A stretch of 64,000 nucleotides of DNA, taken from positions 2,683,776 to 2,747,775 of the forward strand of contig NZ_CP025746.1 in assembly GCF_004015185.1 (NCBI RefSeq). The letters are read 5' to 3'. The translations under genes and the position numbers were made by a program. The stretch comes from Clostridium manihotivorum. Lineage in GTDB: Bacteria > Bacillota > Clostridia > Clostridiales > Clostridiaceae. Every line of letters starts with the position of its first letter. The first letter of the stretch is position 1. Below the pieces are notes generated by a model. That model saw only the letters and a program-made list of their open reading frames with translations. It had not been told where the DNA came from and did not search any database. Shown here piece by piece: positions 25,313-34,686 of this stretch.

Positions 25313-26425
25313 ATGAAAGTTGCATTGTTTTCTGACACTTTTTCACCACAAATAAATGGAGTTACCAATACTTTAGATAAGCTCATTAAATACTTTAATG
25401 AGAAAAATATAGAGTATATGGTGTTTGCACCTAAGTATGATGCTAACAGTACAGATAGTAATATTGAAAGATTTTATAGCCTTAGTTTGTTTTTATATCC
25501 TGAATGCAGGGTAGCATTTCCCAATATATTTAGGGTATCTAAAGCATTGCTTCAGTTTAAGCCAGATATCATCCATAACATGACAGAGTTCAGTATGGGA
25601 GTAGCTGGATTGAATTTTGGTAAAAAGCACAACATCCCCACCATCTCTAACTATACTACTAATTTCTCACAGTACACAGAGTATTACAATTTAGAATTTT
25701 TGAAAGAAAGCATATGGAACTACATGAGGTGGTTTCATAATCAAAATAATATAACAACCTGTCCATCAAAGGAAACTGAAAGAATATTGAATGATAATGG
25801 TATTAGTAAAACTAAAATATTCTCAAGAGGAGTAGAAGTAGAAAGCTTTAACCCTGATTACAGAAATGAGGAGCTTAGAAAAAGTTTAGGGATTGAAGGA
25901 AAAACAGTATTCTTATATGTAGGCAGAATTTCTTTTGAGAAAGACTTGGATGTGTTAAGTGATAGCTACAAAGCAATAAAAGAAAAATACCAAGATGAAG
26001 TAGCCTTAATCCTTACAGGAGATGGACCTTATCTAGATAAATGTAAAAATATGTTCTCAGAAGATACTATATTTACAGGATTTAAAAAGGGTAGGGAACT
26101 TTCAGAGCTATATGCCTCCAGTGATATTTTCGTTTGTCCATCATCTACAGAAACTTTCGGTAATGTGGTACTAGAAGCCATGGCTTCTGGACTTGTAGTA
26201 ATTGGAGCAGATGCAGGAGGAGTAGGAGAGATTATAGATAATAGGAATACTGGTATTAAGTTTAAGCCAAAGGACCATAAGGAACTATATGACTGCATGG
26301 AAGAGCTTATAGAAAATCAATCTTTTAGGAAATATCTCATTGCTAATGCCTTGGAATACATTAAAAGTAAGTCCTGGGATAGAATAATACAAGAGCTTAT
26401 TAGTACTTATGAGAAAGTTTTATAG
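25313..26425 (+). CDS. Glycosyltransferase family 4 (MgtA/PimB-like)
   Basis: ATG 25313 follows CAAGGAGAT. The 370-aa GT-B protein begins with F-S-D-T-F-S-P-Q-I-N-G-V-T (donor/acceptor loop, residues about 5-17). The C-terminal domain has L-Y-V-G-R-I-S-F-E-K-D (about 201-211), G-D-G-P-Y, and the nucleotide-sugar motif S-x-T-E-T-F-G-N-V-V-L-E-A-M-A-S-G (about 277-293). These features match GT4 enzymes that glycosylate lipids, including GDP-mannose or UDP-glucose dependent types. Donor and acceptor are not resolved. No signal peptide is seen; it acts at the inner face of the membrane. Monocistronic. Confidence 0.88.
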   Translation: MKVALFSDTFSPQINGVTNTLDKLIKYFNEKNIEYMVFAPKYDANSTDSNIERFYSLSLFLYPECRVAFPNIFRVSKALLQFKPDIIHNMTEFSMGVAGLNFGKKHNIPTISNYTTNFSQYTEYYNLEFLKESIWNYMRWFHNQNNITTCPSKETERILNDNGISKTKIFSRGVEVESFNPDYRNEELRKSLGIEGKTVFLYVGRISFEKDLDVLSDSYKAIKEKYQDEVALILTGDGPYLDKCKNMFSEDTIFTGFKKGRELSELYASSDIFVCPSSTETFGNVVLEAMASGLVVIGADAGGVGEIIDNRNTGIKFKPKDHKELYDCMEELIENQSFRKYLIANALEYIKSKSWDRIIQELISTYEKVL

Positions 26426-26628
26426 TAGGTATATGGAAGTTTGACTAAGAAAGAGAGGTTTATTAATCTTTTTAATCAAGTCTATTTAGTCATAATTCCT
26501 ATAATACTTAGGATGGAAAGTATTCACACTATAAAAATCAAAAGTATATTGGTATAATGAATACAGGTGTTTGAATCCTTGTTTGTTTTTTATTTTCCTT
26601 ACAAATTATAAAGATTAGCAAGGAATTA

Positions 26629-26660
26629 GGTGAGAGGTTATCTCTCCCCTTTTGCTTTAT
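26629..26660 (+). terminator. Terminator downstream of the GT4 gene
   Basis: GGTGAGAG pairs with CTCTCCCC around GTTAT (one mismatch), followed by TTTTGCTTT. Confidence 0.55.
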
Positions 26661-26667
26661 AATAATA

Positions 26668-27609
26668 CTAAGCATCTAATGAATGACGTTCACCAACCTG
26701 GAAGTCATCTGCGTGCTCAAACATGTATTTAACGGTAATTGGATCTTGTCCAGTAAGCTTCTTAAAGTCATCAGTAAAGGAATCCATTTTTCCTAAACGG
26801 ATTGCTTGAGCAAATGTAACCATACCTTCAGAAGAGAATGGTGCTTCTGAGTCCTTTTTAAAGGTACCATCAGTTGTTCTTGGAACTCCCATTGCATCGA
26901 AAATAGCGTAGTTTTCTTCATCAGTGATAGCTTTATAAGTTACATTGTTGCCAGTGGCTGCATTTCCATATGCTACGAAGTCTGCCATTGTCATTAATTC
27001 AGCTCCATTGATATTAAGAATAGCTTCATGATAGTCCTTTGATGCTAAGGCATAAGCTACAGCTTTTGCACAGTCTTTACGAGATATATAGGCCATTTTT
27101 CCATCACCTTGGCTGTTTTGTAATGGTTGATTCATTTTTACAAAGGTGAAGTAATTTGTTATCATAGCTTCAGCATATTGTGAATTTCTAAGGAAGATAA
27201 AGTCTAATCCAACGCTTTTTATGTAAGCTTCAGTATACGCATGGTCAATCTTTTCAATACTTGGATTTGTTTCATCAGCAGCATTTACCAATGAAGTATA
27301 TATAACTTGTTTTACACCAGCTTTTTTAGCGGCGTCTACAACGTTTTTATGTGCGTTTTGACGTTTCTTACCAACAAAAGGCATTGATATTAAAGCTAAT
27401 TTATCTGCTCCTGCAAAAGCTTCTTCAAGACCATCGATTACATTGAAGTTGGTTACATGAGTTTCTATGCCTTGTGCTTTATACTCTTCTAAGGATGCTG
27501 GATTATATCCACAAAAAATTACTTGATCCTTACCAACTAACTCTAATAAATAATCAGCAGCTTGTTTTCCTAAGTTTCCATCTACTCCAGTTAATAATAG
27601 TTTACCCAT
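26668..27609 (-). CDS. NmrA/QOR2-like NAD(P)-binding oxidoreductase
   Basis: ATG at 27609 is chosen because the protein then starts M-G-K-L-L-L-T-G; an upstream TTG at 27621 is nearer to AGAAAGG but would add only four residues. The 313-aa atypical short-chain dehydrogenase has the dinucleotide loop T-G-V-D-G-N-L-G (about residues 7-14), a variant of the NmrA G-x-x-G-x-x-G motif. Y-T-S-L-V-N-A (about 104) follows, and a substrate domain. Relatives reduce quinones with NADPH or sense redox state. A LysR gene lies just upstream on the same strand and is the likely regulator. Confidence 0.85.
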   Translation of the reverse strand: MGKLLLTGVDGNLGKQAADYLLELVGKDQVIFCGYNPASLEEYKAQGIETHVTNFNVIDGLEEAFAGADKLALISMPFVGKKRQNAHKNVVDAAKKAGVKQVIYTSLVNAADETNPSIEKIDHAYTEAYIKSVGLDFIFLRNSQYAEAMITNYFTFVKMNQPLQNSQGDGKMAYISRKDCAKAVAYALASKDYHEAILNINGAELMTMADFVAYGNAATGNNVTYKAITDEENYAIFDAMGVPRTTDGTFKKDSEAPFSSEGMVTFAQAIRLGKMDSFTDDFKKLTGQDPITVKYMFEHADDFQVGERHSLDA

Positions 27610-27713
27610 AATATACAACAAACCTTTCTTTTTACAACTTTATAATATTATGTTATGTTAAAAAATAACTAAAGTCCAATACAAAAAAGCTATGAGCCAT
27701 TGGGAAAACCAAT

Positions 27714-28589
27714 TTATAGTTGATTTAGGAATAGTTTCAAAGCAGGATTTCTATTGTCCCTTAAGTAGCCAATCTCTATCTTAAAGGTATGGTGAGAGTC
27801 TTGAAGAGGGATTAAACGTACTTCATCTCTCATATATGTAAGATTATAATTCTCTGGGAAGAATCCAATTAAGTTATCTGTTACTATGTAAAATAGCTCT
27901 GTTTCCACATCATCTGCAGTTCTAAGTATATTAGGTTCATACCCATCCTCTATAGCATTCTCTATCATTAAATAATAAGAATTACCGATAGCTTCTGGAC
28001 TGAGCATCACAAGAGGGTAACCATAGAGTTCTTCCTTTGATATAGAGGAATTATCATATAGGGGGTGGTGCTTGTACACAACAGCATAATAACTTCCACT
28101 ATATAAGGTCTTTGTTAAAATATCCTCTTTTCCTTTAAACTCAGAGTCAAAGGCTATTGCGACATCATATATTCCTTTTTGCAGAAATTCTGATACGTCT
28201 TTAAGTAAAACTTTATTTAGCTCAATTTTAATATTCGGATTATTTTCTTTAAAGGGTGGTATGAATTTTAATATACTTTTGATATCTGTTACTGCAGCAT
28301 ATTCTATGGCTAAGGTTTGAGTATGATCCCTTTGATAATTTTCCATCTTAGCCTTCATATTATTGTACTGCTTCCAAAGTATAACCGCTTCACCGTAAAA
28401 TAACCATCTAGCTTCAGTGGGCTCGATAGGAATCTGTTTTCTATCAAAGAGCTGCATGCCAAACTCTTTTTCAATAGATGCAATATGTTGACTAATAGTA
28501 GTCTGCGACACATAATTCTTCTTTGCTGTATCAGTAAAATTTCTACATTCCACAAGATCAATAAAATATTTTATCTTTTCAATATTCAT
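27714..28589 (-). CDS. LysR family transcriptional regulator
   Basis: ATG at 28589 follows TTGAGG. The 291-aa protein has the LysR N-terminal helix-turn-helix (F-T-D-T-A-K-K-N-Y-V-S-Q-T-T-I-S-Q-H-I, about residues 18-36; E-F-G-M-Q-L-F-D-R). The two-lobed ligand-binding domain starts near residue 90. It is followed 92 bp downstream by the NmrA-type oxidoreductase, a common pairing. An IS630 element ends only about 25 bp upstream of the start codon, so the native promoter has probably been displaced and expression may have changed. Confidence 0.92.
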   Translation of the reverse strand: MNIEKIKYFIDLVECRNFTDTAKKNYVSQTTISQHIASIEKEFGMQLFDRKQIPIEPTEARWLFYGEAVILWKQYNNMKAKMENYQRDHTQTLAIEYAAVTDIKSILKFIPPFKENNPNIKIELNKVLLKDVSEFLQKGIYDVAIAFDSEFKGKEDILTKTLYSGSYYAVVYKHHPLYDNSSISKEELYGYPLVMLSPEAIGNSYYLMIENAIEDGYEPNILRTADDVETELFYIVTDNLIGFFPENYNLTYMRDEVRLIPLQDSHHTFKIEIGYLRDNRNPALKLFLNQL

Positions 28590-28615
28590 GCTAACCTCAA
28601 CCTGTATTTTAAAAT

Positions 28616-29824
28616 ATTTATATAAATTTCAATAATAAAAATTCATAGTAGAATATTACCAAATATATAAATCGCAAATAAGTGCAAAATAATTACAATA
28701 ATATTTAAAAGGTTGTGATTTATATGGATAATATTTATTCAAATAATACATTAGAATTAAATGAAAAAATTAATGAATTAAAGTCAATTATGAAGGAAAC
28801 TAAAAATGTACGAATGTATAAAAGATACCTAGTAATATTAAGGCACTTGGAAGGTGCTTCAAATGTTGATATTGCTAAAATGGTTTCTTTAGATCAACAT
28901 ACAGTCGGAGACTACATTAAAAACTACAAAGCTAAAGGATTGCTAGGCTTAGTAATGAAGCATAGTACAGGAGCTCCCAGAAAATTGAGTAAAGACCAAG
29001 AAGCCATGATAGTTGAAATTGTAACAAATAAAACTCCTGACGAAGTCGGGTTTGAATCTAGAAAAAACTGGACTATTGAAATAATTAGGCAGTGGGTGAT
29101 TAAAACATTTTGTATAACCATGAGTCACAGGGGAATCCATGAAATTTTGCATAGATTAAATCTAAGCTATACAAGACCAACCTACGTACTAAAAAAAAGC
29201 TGATAAAGAAAAGCAAGAAGAATTTAAGGTAACTTTTGAAGACCTAAAAAAAAACTAATTAATGGGGAGCTAGCGCATCTTCTGTTCGAAGATGAATCCA
29301 TGATAAGAGACTATCAAGCTATACAGAAAACTTGGTTTAAGAAAGGTCAGCGACGTAAAATCCCAACCTACGGTAAAAATGCTGGAGTAAAATTAATAGG
29401 GATATTGGATTATGGTACAGGAAAAGTATATTGTGAAGAGCATGAGAGGTATGATGCAGTTGTATTTGAAAGATTCTTAAAGTGTATACTAGAACAATAC
29501 CCTACGGGTAAAATCGTAATGATACTAGATAATGCAAGAATACATCATGCAAAACTACTTGAGCCCTTTTTATATGAGAATAAAAATAGATTAGAGTTAG
29601 TATTTTTACCACCATATAGTCCAGAACTTAATTTGATAGAGGGGTTATGGGGGTGGCTTAAGTCAAGAATAATTAATAATGCATTCTATCCTACCTTATC
29701 TAGGGTAAGCGAAGCAGTGCAAAGGTTTATTACACATATAAATAAAACCCCTACAGAAATCATAGACAGGCTATGCATTAAAATGTAGAAGTTTTATTGA
29801 AATATATATATTAAATAAATTATT
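28616..29824 (+). mobile_element. IS630-family insertion sequence (ends approximate)
   Basis: Imperfect terminal inverted repeats: TATAAATTTCAATAATAAAA on the left (about 28620) and, as complement, TATATATTTCAATAAAAC on the right (about 29790-29812). The exact ends and TA duplication cannot be fixed in this AT-rich context. The transposase carries two A-tract frameshifts. Confidence 0.75.
28724..29788 (+). pseudogene. IS630-family transposase with two compensating A-tract shifts
   Basis: ATG 28724 follows AAAAGG. The N-terminal half has a helix-turn-helix (N-V-D-I-A-K-M-V-S-L-D-Q-H-T-V-G) and a second winged domain. Frame is lost at an A8 run near 29193, where an A7 would continue A-D-K-E-K-Q-E-E-F. 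It is recovered at an A9 run near 29247, where A10 would be in frame. The C-terminal half then has all three DDE residues: L-F-E-D-E-S, M-I-L-D-N-A-R-I-H-H and P-Y-S-P-E-L-N-L-I-E. As written it is inactive unless slippage occurs at both runs. Confidence 0.85.
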
Positions 29825-30283
29825 TAAAGAAAGCTTTCTTATTCTAGTATTAAAGATAGCTAATAGCTAAGTTCACCCTTTAATATGAATAGAAACCTTC
29901 ATTTTTTAGTACTTTTTGAGCTTATAATAACATAATGATAATGTCAAATCTTATTAAAGTTTTAAAATTATATGTGGACTATCAGAACTCAGAGGAGTCT
30001 TGAAAATAAGATCTATTAATGATTTTTAAACATATATGAATTAGTAGCTAAAGTTGAAATATTATACAGTAGCAAACTTAGCTATTTAGGCAAATATAAG
30101 CTTACTCATGATTGGGCATAAACAATATAAACTGTACAACTATTGGTAAACAGCAGAAAGTATATAATAATGAAAGTAAAACTAGTACTTTAAGGAAATT
30201 ATCATAAATCAACTAAGATTACGTATAGGCAACAGATAAATGCTTAAACTTAATATGTATTAATTTATGAAAGGAATGAGAAT
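29825..30283. other. Intergenic region without recognised gene
   Basis: About 460 bp, AT-rich, with no credible ORF. It presumably includes the promoter of the DUF3892 gene. Confidence 0.45.
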
Positions 30284-30562
30284 ATGACTATAGATACAAG
30301 ACTTGGACACACAATAGTTAGAATCATCAAGAATGAAAAGGGTAAAGTAATATCCTATGAACTGGACAATGGAGATGAAATCTCTACTAGCGATGCAGTT
30401 GGATTTGCAAAGCAAGGCGTAATAAAAGATGTAGAGATAGTGACTGATAGTACTGGAGAAGACTACCTTAATTGTCTATCAGAAGGAGAAGATGGCGAGA
30501 ACAATCTACCTCAGACTGAAGTAAGGGACGATAAGGTAGACTTGAAGCAATATTTTCAATAA
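30284..30562 (+). CDS. DUF3892 domain protein, 92 aa
   Basis: ATG 30284 follows AAAGGAATG. The small soluble protein has the DUF3892 pattern: I-V-R-I-I-K-N-E-K-G-K-V-I-S-Y-E-L-D-N-G, then S-D-A-V-G-F-A-K-Q-G-V-I-K-D-V, then E-D-Y-L-N. An acidic tail (about residues 66-92) follows. The function of the family is unknown. It ends at a clear terminator, so it is monocistronic. It lies upstream of the orphan RRNPP-like regulator but is separated from it by that terminator and a promoter region. Confidence 0.75.
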   Translation: MTIDTRLGHTIVRIIKNEKGKVISYELDNGDEISTSDAVGFAKQGVIKDVEIVTDSTGEDYLNCLSEGEDGENNLPQTEVRDDKVDLKQYFQ

Positions 30563-30575
30563 AGCATTTAGGAAA

Positions 30576-30602
30576 GAAGCTCTGGATTAAGGGCTTCTTT
30601 TG
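30576..30602 (+). terminator. Intrinsic terminator of the DUF3892 gene
   Basis: GAAGCTCT (30576-30583) pairs with AGGGCTTC (30590-30597), followed by TTTTGTT. Confidence 0.8.
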
Positions 30603-30830
30603 TTATACAGAAGTGAAATCGGTAAATATCATCGACAGTATAATAGAGAGTAGACTAATTTTCAAGATAAAATCACAGAGTTTCTAATCAGATACTTACC
30701 AGTTAACTCTAGCAAATAGGTTAGTGTAAAATTTGACATAATTAACAATTTTGTATTTAAGTTCTTAACAAATATTATTATACTTATAATTAAATGTATA
30801 AACTATGATAAGTTAAAAGAGGTGTTTTAC

Positions 30831-32036
30831 GTGAATTTTTGTAGTCCAAATGAAAAAATTAAACTGATGAGAAAAAGGTTTATGGTTAATCAATCTGATC
30901 TAGAGTTACCAAATATGACGAGAGCTTTCATAAGTATGATGGAGAGTGGAAAAAGAAATGTAAGTAAAGCAAGTTCACAAAAGTTAGTATCGAGATTTAA
31001 AGAAATTGCAAGTAAGAAATCTGTAAACCTTGATATTGATGATGAATATTTTTCAAGGCAGCCAGAGGAGGATGCCAGATATTACATAGAGAGAAAATTA
31101 GAAGATAATAAAAATGGGCATCAATGTTATGAAAAATTAATAGAAATTGCTGATAGGTTTAATCTAGACGAATCACTAGCTTTATTATATAAGTTAGATG
31201 GAGAAGACTATGTAAAAGATAAGGATTATTACAATGGATTTATTAGATATTCTGATGCCCTTGGAAAGTATAAAGAACTTAAAGACGAAAATGAGCAAGC
31301 CTATATTTATAAGCAACTTGGTTTATGTAAATTGAAGAGAAGTATTTATGATGAAGCTGTTTATTATTTTAACCAAGCATTATCATATTCATATAAGAAT
31401 GAAAAGTTAAAGGAAACGTTTTTTTGGGCCAATCATGATCTAGCTTTGGTTTATGTACAGACTAAAGAGTATGATAAATGTTTAAAGGTTTTAGATAAGT
31501 CAATATTAAATAAATCTAATAATGCACCTAGAACATTTGTAAGAAATGCTAGATTAGTTAAAGCTAATGTATTAAAGGAACTAAAGAATTATAAAGAAGC
31601 AATAGCTGAGTATTTTGCTTTAGTTGATGAATTAGCAGATTCTGATGATATTTTATTATCATACTTGTACAATAATATAGGTGAATATTATTATGAGATT
31701 GAGAAATACGACGAAAGTTTAGAATATATATCTAAAGCACAGTTATTAAAAAATAAAGTTGACAAGAAAACATTACCTAATACTTTAAATACTAAGGGCA
31801 GAGTTTTATATAAACTTGGTTATGTAGAAGAAAGTATAATGGTATTTCAGTTGGCAATAGATATAGCTGAGGAATTTCAACAATTTAATATGATGTATGA
31901 AAATTATAGAGATATTATATCTATATATGAAAAATGCAAAGACTATAATAAAATTAAAGAATTTACAAGTAGATTGGCCAATATGCCGGATTACTTTCTA
32001 CTAACTAAAAAACAAGGATTTTTATCGGAAGAATAG
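30831..32036 (+). CDS. RRNPP-like HTH-TPR regulator (orphan, no peptide gene visible)
   Basis: GTG 30831 follows AAGAGG by eight bases; another GTG at 30822 overlaps that site. The N-terminal segment (S-P-N-E-K-I-K-L-M-R-K-R-F) then aligns with the paralogue at 60354. Residues about 5-65 form an unusual helix-turn-helix with T-R-A-F-I-S-M-M-E-S-G-K-R-N-V-S. The rest (about 75-400) is TPR repeats (Y-D-E-A-V-Y-Y-F-N-Q-A, Y-K-E-A-I-A-E-Y-F, Y-D-E-S-L-E-Y-I-S-K-A). This HTH-plus-TPR plan matches cytoplasmic peptide receptors of the PlcR/NprR/Rap class. No short secreted-peptide ORF is visible in the 220 bp downstream or 260 bp upstream. It may respond to a peptide encoded elsewhere, such as those at 61.7-62.3 kb. 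Confidence 0.8.
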   Translation: MNFCSPNEKIKLMRKRFMVNQSDLELPNMTRAFISMMESGKRNVSKASSQKLVSRFKEIASKKSVNLDIDDEYFSRQPEEDARYYIERKLEDNKNGHQCYEKLIEIADRFNLDESLALLYKLDGEDYVKDKDYYNGFIRYSDALGKYKELKDENEQAYIYKQLGLCKLKRSIYDEAVYYFNQALSYSYKNEKLKETFFWANHDLALVYVQTKEYDKCLKVLDKSILNKSNNAPRTFVRNARLVKANVLKELKNYKEAIAEYFALVDELADSDDILLSYLYNNIGEYYYEIEKYDESLEYISKAQLLKNKVDKKTLPNTLNTKGRVLYKLGYVEESIMVFQLAIDIAEEFQQFNMMYENYRDIISIYEKCKDYNKIKEFTSRLANMPDYFLLTKKQGFLSEE

Positions 32037-32254
32037 TAAAAAATAATACAATACAAAGATATAAATTCACCTTATCACTATCTCGCTACTTTTCAATTTT
32101 TCATTTAAATACACTATTAAGTTATATAAGTTAATAGCATCCTTACTAAAACTTGCAATATAAAAAATTTATTAAATGACTTAGACCTGCATGGTATAAT
32201 ATGTATATAATATTTGAAAATTGATGAAATACATACTCAGGATGGTGCTACTAC

Positions 32255-33094
32255 ATGTTTAAACTTAGTGATATTTATTATCCAATCACAGCCACTCCCT
32301 TTAATAGAAACGAAACCTATGTTGAAATAGAGCCTTGCCAAGCTTTAAAGCCATATATACGTTGCTTCTGGGGCACACCAAAACCCTACACAGAAAATCC
32401 ATCTTTAAAGCTAGAAAGCAGCATTGTGATCCCTGATACCTGCATGGATATTATCTTTGATATTGATATCAGTAAAAATCAGCTTATGGATATATTTTGT
32501 GGAATAAATGATACATCTTTTATTACAGAAAAGCAGGAAAGTTCAGCTACAATAGCATGTTTCGCTATCAGGTTTTATTGCTGGGCTGTACCTCTATTTT
32601 CTGATGAAGCTATGAATAAGGCACTAAATGCATTTACCGAAACTGAAGTTTATTTTAAGAATCTTAAAAATGCTTTAGAACATATATTGTTAGCTAGCAC
32701 TAGTATCGTTGATAGGGTAGGAAAGGTACAGGATTATCTTCTTATGAGACTTAACATAAATAAGCAAAATAATAATTTGATGAATGCTGTGTATAAGATA
32801 CTACAATCAAAGGGTACAGCTAGTATCAGTGAGATTTTGAATTTTACAACTATTAGTCAGAGACAGCTTGAAAGGCTATTTTTAGAATATGTAGGGGTGT
32901 CGCCGAAGAAGCTTTCTGGACTTATTCGCTATCAGTATCTTTGGCAGGATATCATAAGAGGTAATAGCATAAGCATTCAAGACTTAGTTTCTAAATATGC
33001 TTATGTGGATCAAGCTCATCTGCTTAGAGATTTTAAAAAGTATCATACAATGACTCCAAGAGCTGCCAGAGCTTTTACTTTTAAGAAAAGATGA
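32255..33094 (+). CDS. AraC family transcriptional regulator (DUF6597-like N-terminus)
   Basis: ATG 32255 is preceded by AGGATGG. The 279-aa protein has an N-terminal sensory region with L-K-P-Y-I-R-C-F-W-G and I-P-D-T-C-M-D-I-I-F. A C-terminal AraC DNA-binding domain follows (about residues 180-275) with two helix-turn-helices, T-T-I-S-Q-R-Q-L-E-R-L-F and A-Y-V-D-Q-A-H-L-L-R-D-F-K-K-Y. The inducer is unknown. It is followed 60 bp later by the first alpha/alpha-toroid gene, its most likely target. Confidence 0.88.
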   Translation: MFKLSDIYYPITATPFNRNETYVEIEPCQALKPYIRCFWGTPKPYTENPSLKLESSIVIPDTCMDIIFDIDISKNQLMDIFCGINDTSFITEKQESSATIACFAIRFYCWAVPLFSDEAMNKALNAFTETEVYFKNLKNALEHILLASTSIVDRVGKVQDYLLMRLNINKQNNNLMNAVYKILQSKGTASISEILNFTTISQRQLERLFLEYVGVSPKKLSGLIRYQYLWQDIIRGNSISIQDLVSKYAYVDQAHLLRDFKKYHTMTPRAARAFTFKKR

Positions 33095-33154
33095 TGTCGT
33101 ATTTTTACAATACAATGAATGATGCTTTTAATAGAATAGTTTTGAGGTGATAAT

Positions 33155-34087
33155 ATGGATAAACTTAGTAAGGAACAATTTGTGCAAATAAGAAATTGGA
33201 TTTATAGGAATGCAAGGCCCTTGGACCTAGCAAGATGGAGATATCATTTTGAAAAAGGGACTAAAGAAGAGGTATTGGCAGCTTTAGTTGCTTATCAGAA
33301 TAGTGATGGTGGTTTTGGACATGCGCTTGAAGCTGATAGCTGGAATATAAATTCTACTCCTATTCAAACTTGGTGTGCTACTGAAATTTTGTATGAATTA
33401 GAGGTTACTGATAAAAATAATAAAATAGTTAAAGGTATATTAAAATATCTGGATAGCAAACAGGATTTTAAGAAGGGGTACTGGCTTGCAGCAACACCTA
33501 GTAATAATGACTATCCCCATGCACCCTGGTGGACTTATGGAGAAAATGTAATTGAAAACTGGGGTTACAATCCTACGATAGCTCTCGTTGGTTTTATTTT
33601 ATACTTTGAAGATAAGGAAACAAAGCTTTATAAATTGGCACTTGAAATAGCAGAAAAAGCAGTTGATTTATTTTTAAATACTGATAATGTAGAAAGCATG
33701 CACCAAATAGCTTGCTTTATTAGATTTTATGAGTATTGTAGAAAGGCTGGAGTAACTGAACTTTTCAACACTGATATGATGCTTGATAGGTTAAAGCAAA
33801 AGGTGAAAGTAACAATTGGCCAAGATAAAGAAGCTTGGAAGGATACTTATTTGTGTAAGCCTTCACAATTTATGGTCACCCCTAAAAGCGTTTTCTACAT
33901 GGACAATAAGGAACTTTCGGATTACGAGGTTAGTTTTATTATAGATACCTTGAGCTCAGAAGGTACCTGGTCAATAACCTGGGACTGGGCTGATTATCCT
34001 GAACAGTGGGCAATAAGCAAAAACTGGTGGAAGGCTAATGTGATTTTGAAAAACTTAATGTATCTTAAAGACTTTAACTGCTTATAG
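33155..34087 (+). CDS. Prenyltransferase/squalene-cyclase-type alpha/alpha-toroid protein
   Basis: ATG 33155 follows TTGAGGTGA. The 310-aa protein has the QW-type motif Y-Q-N-S-D-G-G-F-G-H-A (about residues 49-59), characteristic of squalene cyclase, prenyltransferase and related barrels. Several W-rich segments follow (W-T-Y-G-E-N, W-S-I-T-W-D-W). It has no D-x-D-D catalytic motif that I can identify and no signal peptide. A paralogue lies at 34687. It could be a small lyase or a binding protein; no enzymatic role can be assigned. Confidence 0.7.
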   Translation: MDKLSKEQFVQIRNWIYRNARPLDLARWRYHFEKGTKEEVLAALVAYQNSDGGFGHALEADSWNINSTPIQTWCATEILYELEVTDKNNKIVKGILKYLDSKQDFKKGYWLAATPSNNDYPHAPWWTYGENVIENWGYNPTIALVGFILYFEDKETKLYKLALEIAEKAVDLFLNTDNVESMHQIACFIRFYEYCRKAGVTELFNTDMMLDRLKQKVKVTIGQDKEAWKDTYLCKPSQFMVTPKSVFYMDNKELSDYEVSFIIDTLSSEGTWSITWDWADYPEQWAISKNWWKANVILKNLMYLKDFNCL

Positions 34088-34172
34088 AAAACATAACTTT
34101 TGATTAAATATATGCAATATAGCAACAATATAAATTATTAACGTTTGAACTATATTTTGAGGAGAGATTTTT

Positions 34173-34610
34173 ATGGATAATATTAAAATAGGACAGGCTA
34201 CTGAAGTTGTTCAATCATTTATGATGATTAGCAAAGCCTTAGCAAAATACACACAGCAAAATGCAGCTAATTTAGGGTTAACATTGCAGCAGATAGGTAT
34301 ATTGAATACTGTTTATGCTACTCCACTAATATCCTTTGAACAGATAACGGAACAATTGTTAATTTCTGAAAGTGTAGCTACTATTAGTATTGAAGAACTT
34401 ATTAAACTTGGTTTAGTTGAACAAAAATCCTCTCAAGAAGATATTAGTGAAAATAACTTTAGTATAACTGATAAAGGTAAAGAAATATCAAAGAAATCAA
34501 TTCAAAACCCTAGCTCATACTTAGCTATGGCTTCAGCACTAGAAAAGTTATCAGCAAAGGATATAGATACATTACTTCGTATCCATAAGGAAATTTGTAA
34601 TGTTCTATAA
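34173..34610 (+). CDS. MarR-like winged-helix regulator
   Basis: ATG 34173 follows TGAGGAGAG. The 145-aa protein has the MarR layout: a helical N-terminus, a winged helix with I-T-E-Q-L-L-I-S-E-S-V-A-T-I-S-I-E-E-L-I-K-L-G-L-V (about residues 58-82), a wing with F-S-I-T-D-K-G, and a C-terminal dimerisation helix. It lies between the two toroid genes, and close spacing (62-85 bp gaps) suggests one locus. It lacks the usual D-x-R of the wing, so assignment to MarR rather than another winged-helix family is moderate. Confidence 0.72.
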   Translation: MDNIKIGQATEVVQSFMMISKALAKYTQQNAANLGLTLQQIGILNTVYATPLISFEQITEQLLISESVATISIEELIKLGLVEQKSSQEDISENNFSITDKGKEISKKSIQNPSSYLAMASALEKLSAKDIDTLLRIHKEICNVL

Positions 34611-34686
34611 TTAAATGCATAAATCAGAATGAAAATATATTTTCAAAGGAAATGGTACACCTTTAAAAGTTTTGGAGGAAGTAATA

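Noticed and set aside
32037-32254. Search for a pre-peptide gene after the orphan receptor
   Set aside because: No short ORF with a ribosome binding site, basic start and hydrophobic core was found on the plus strand.
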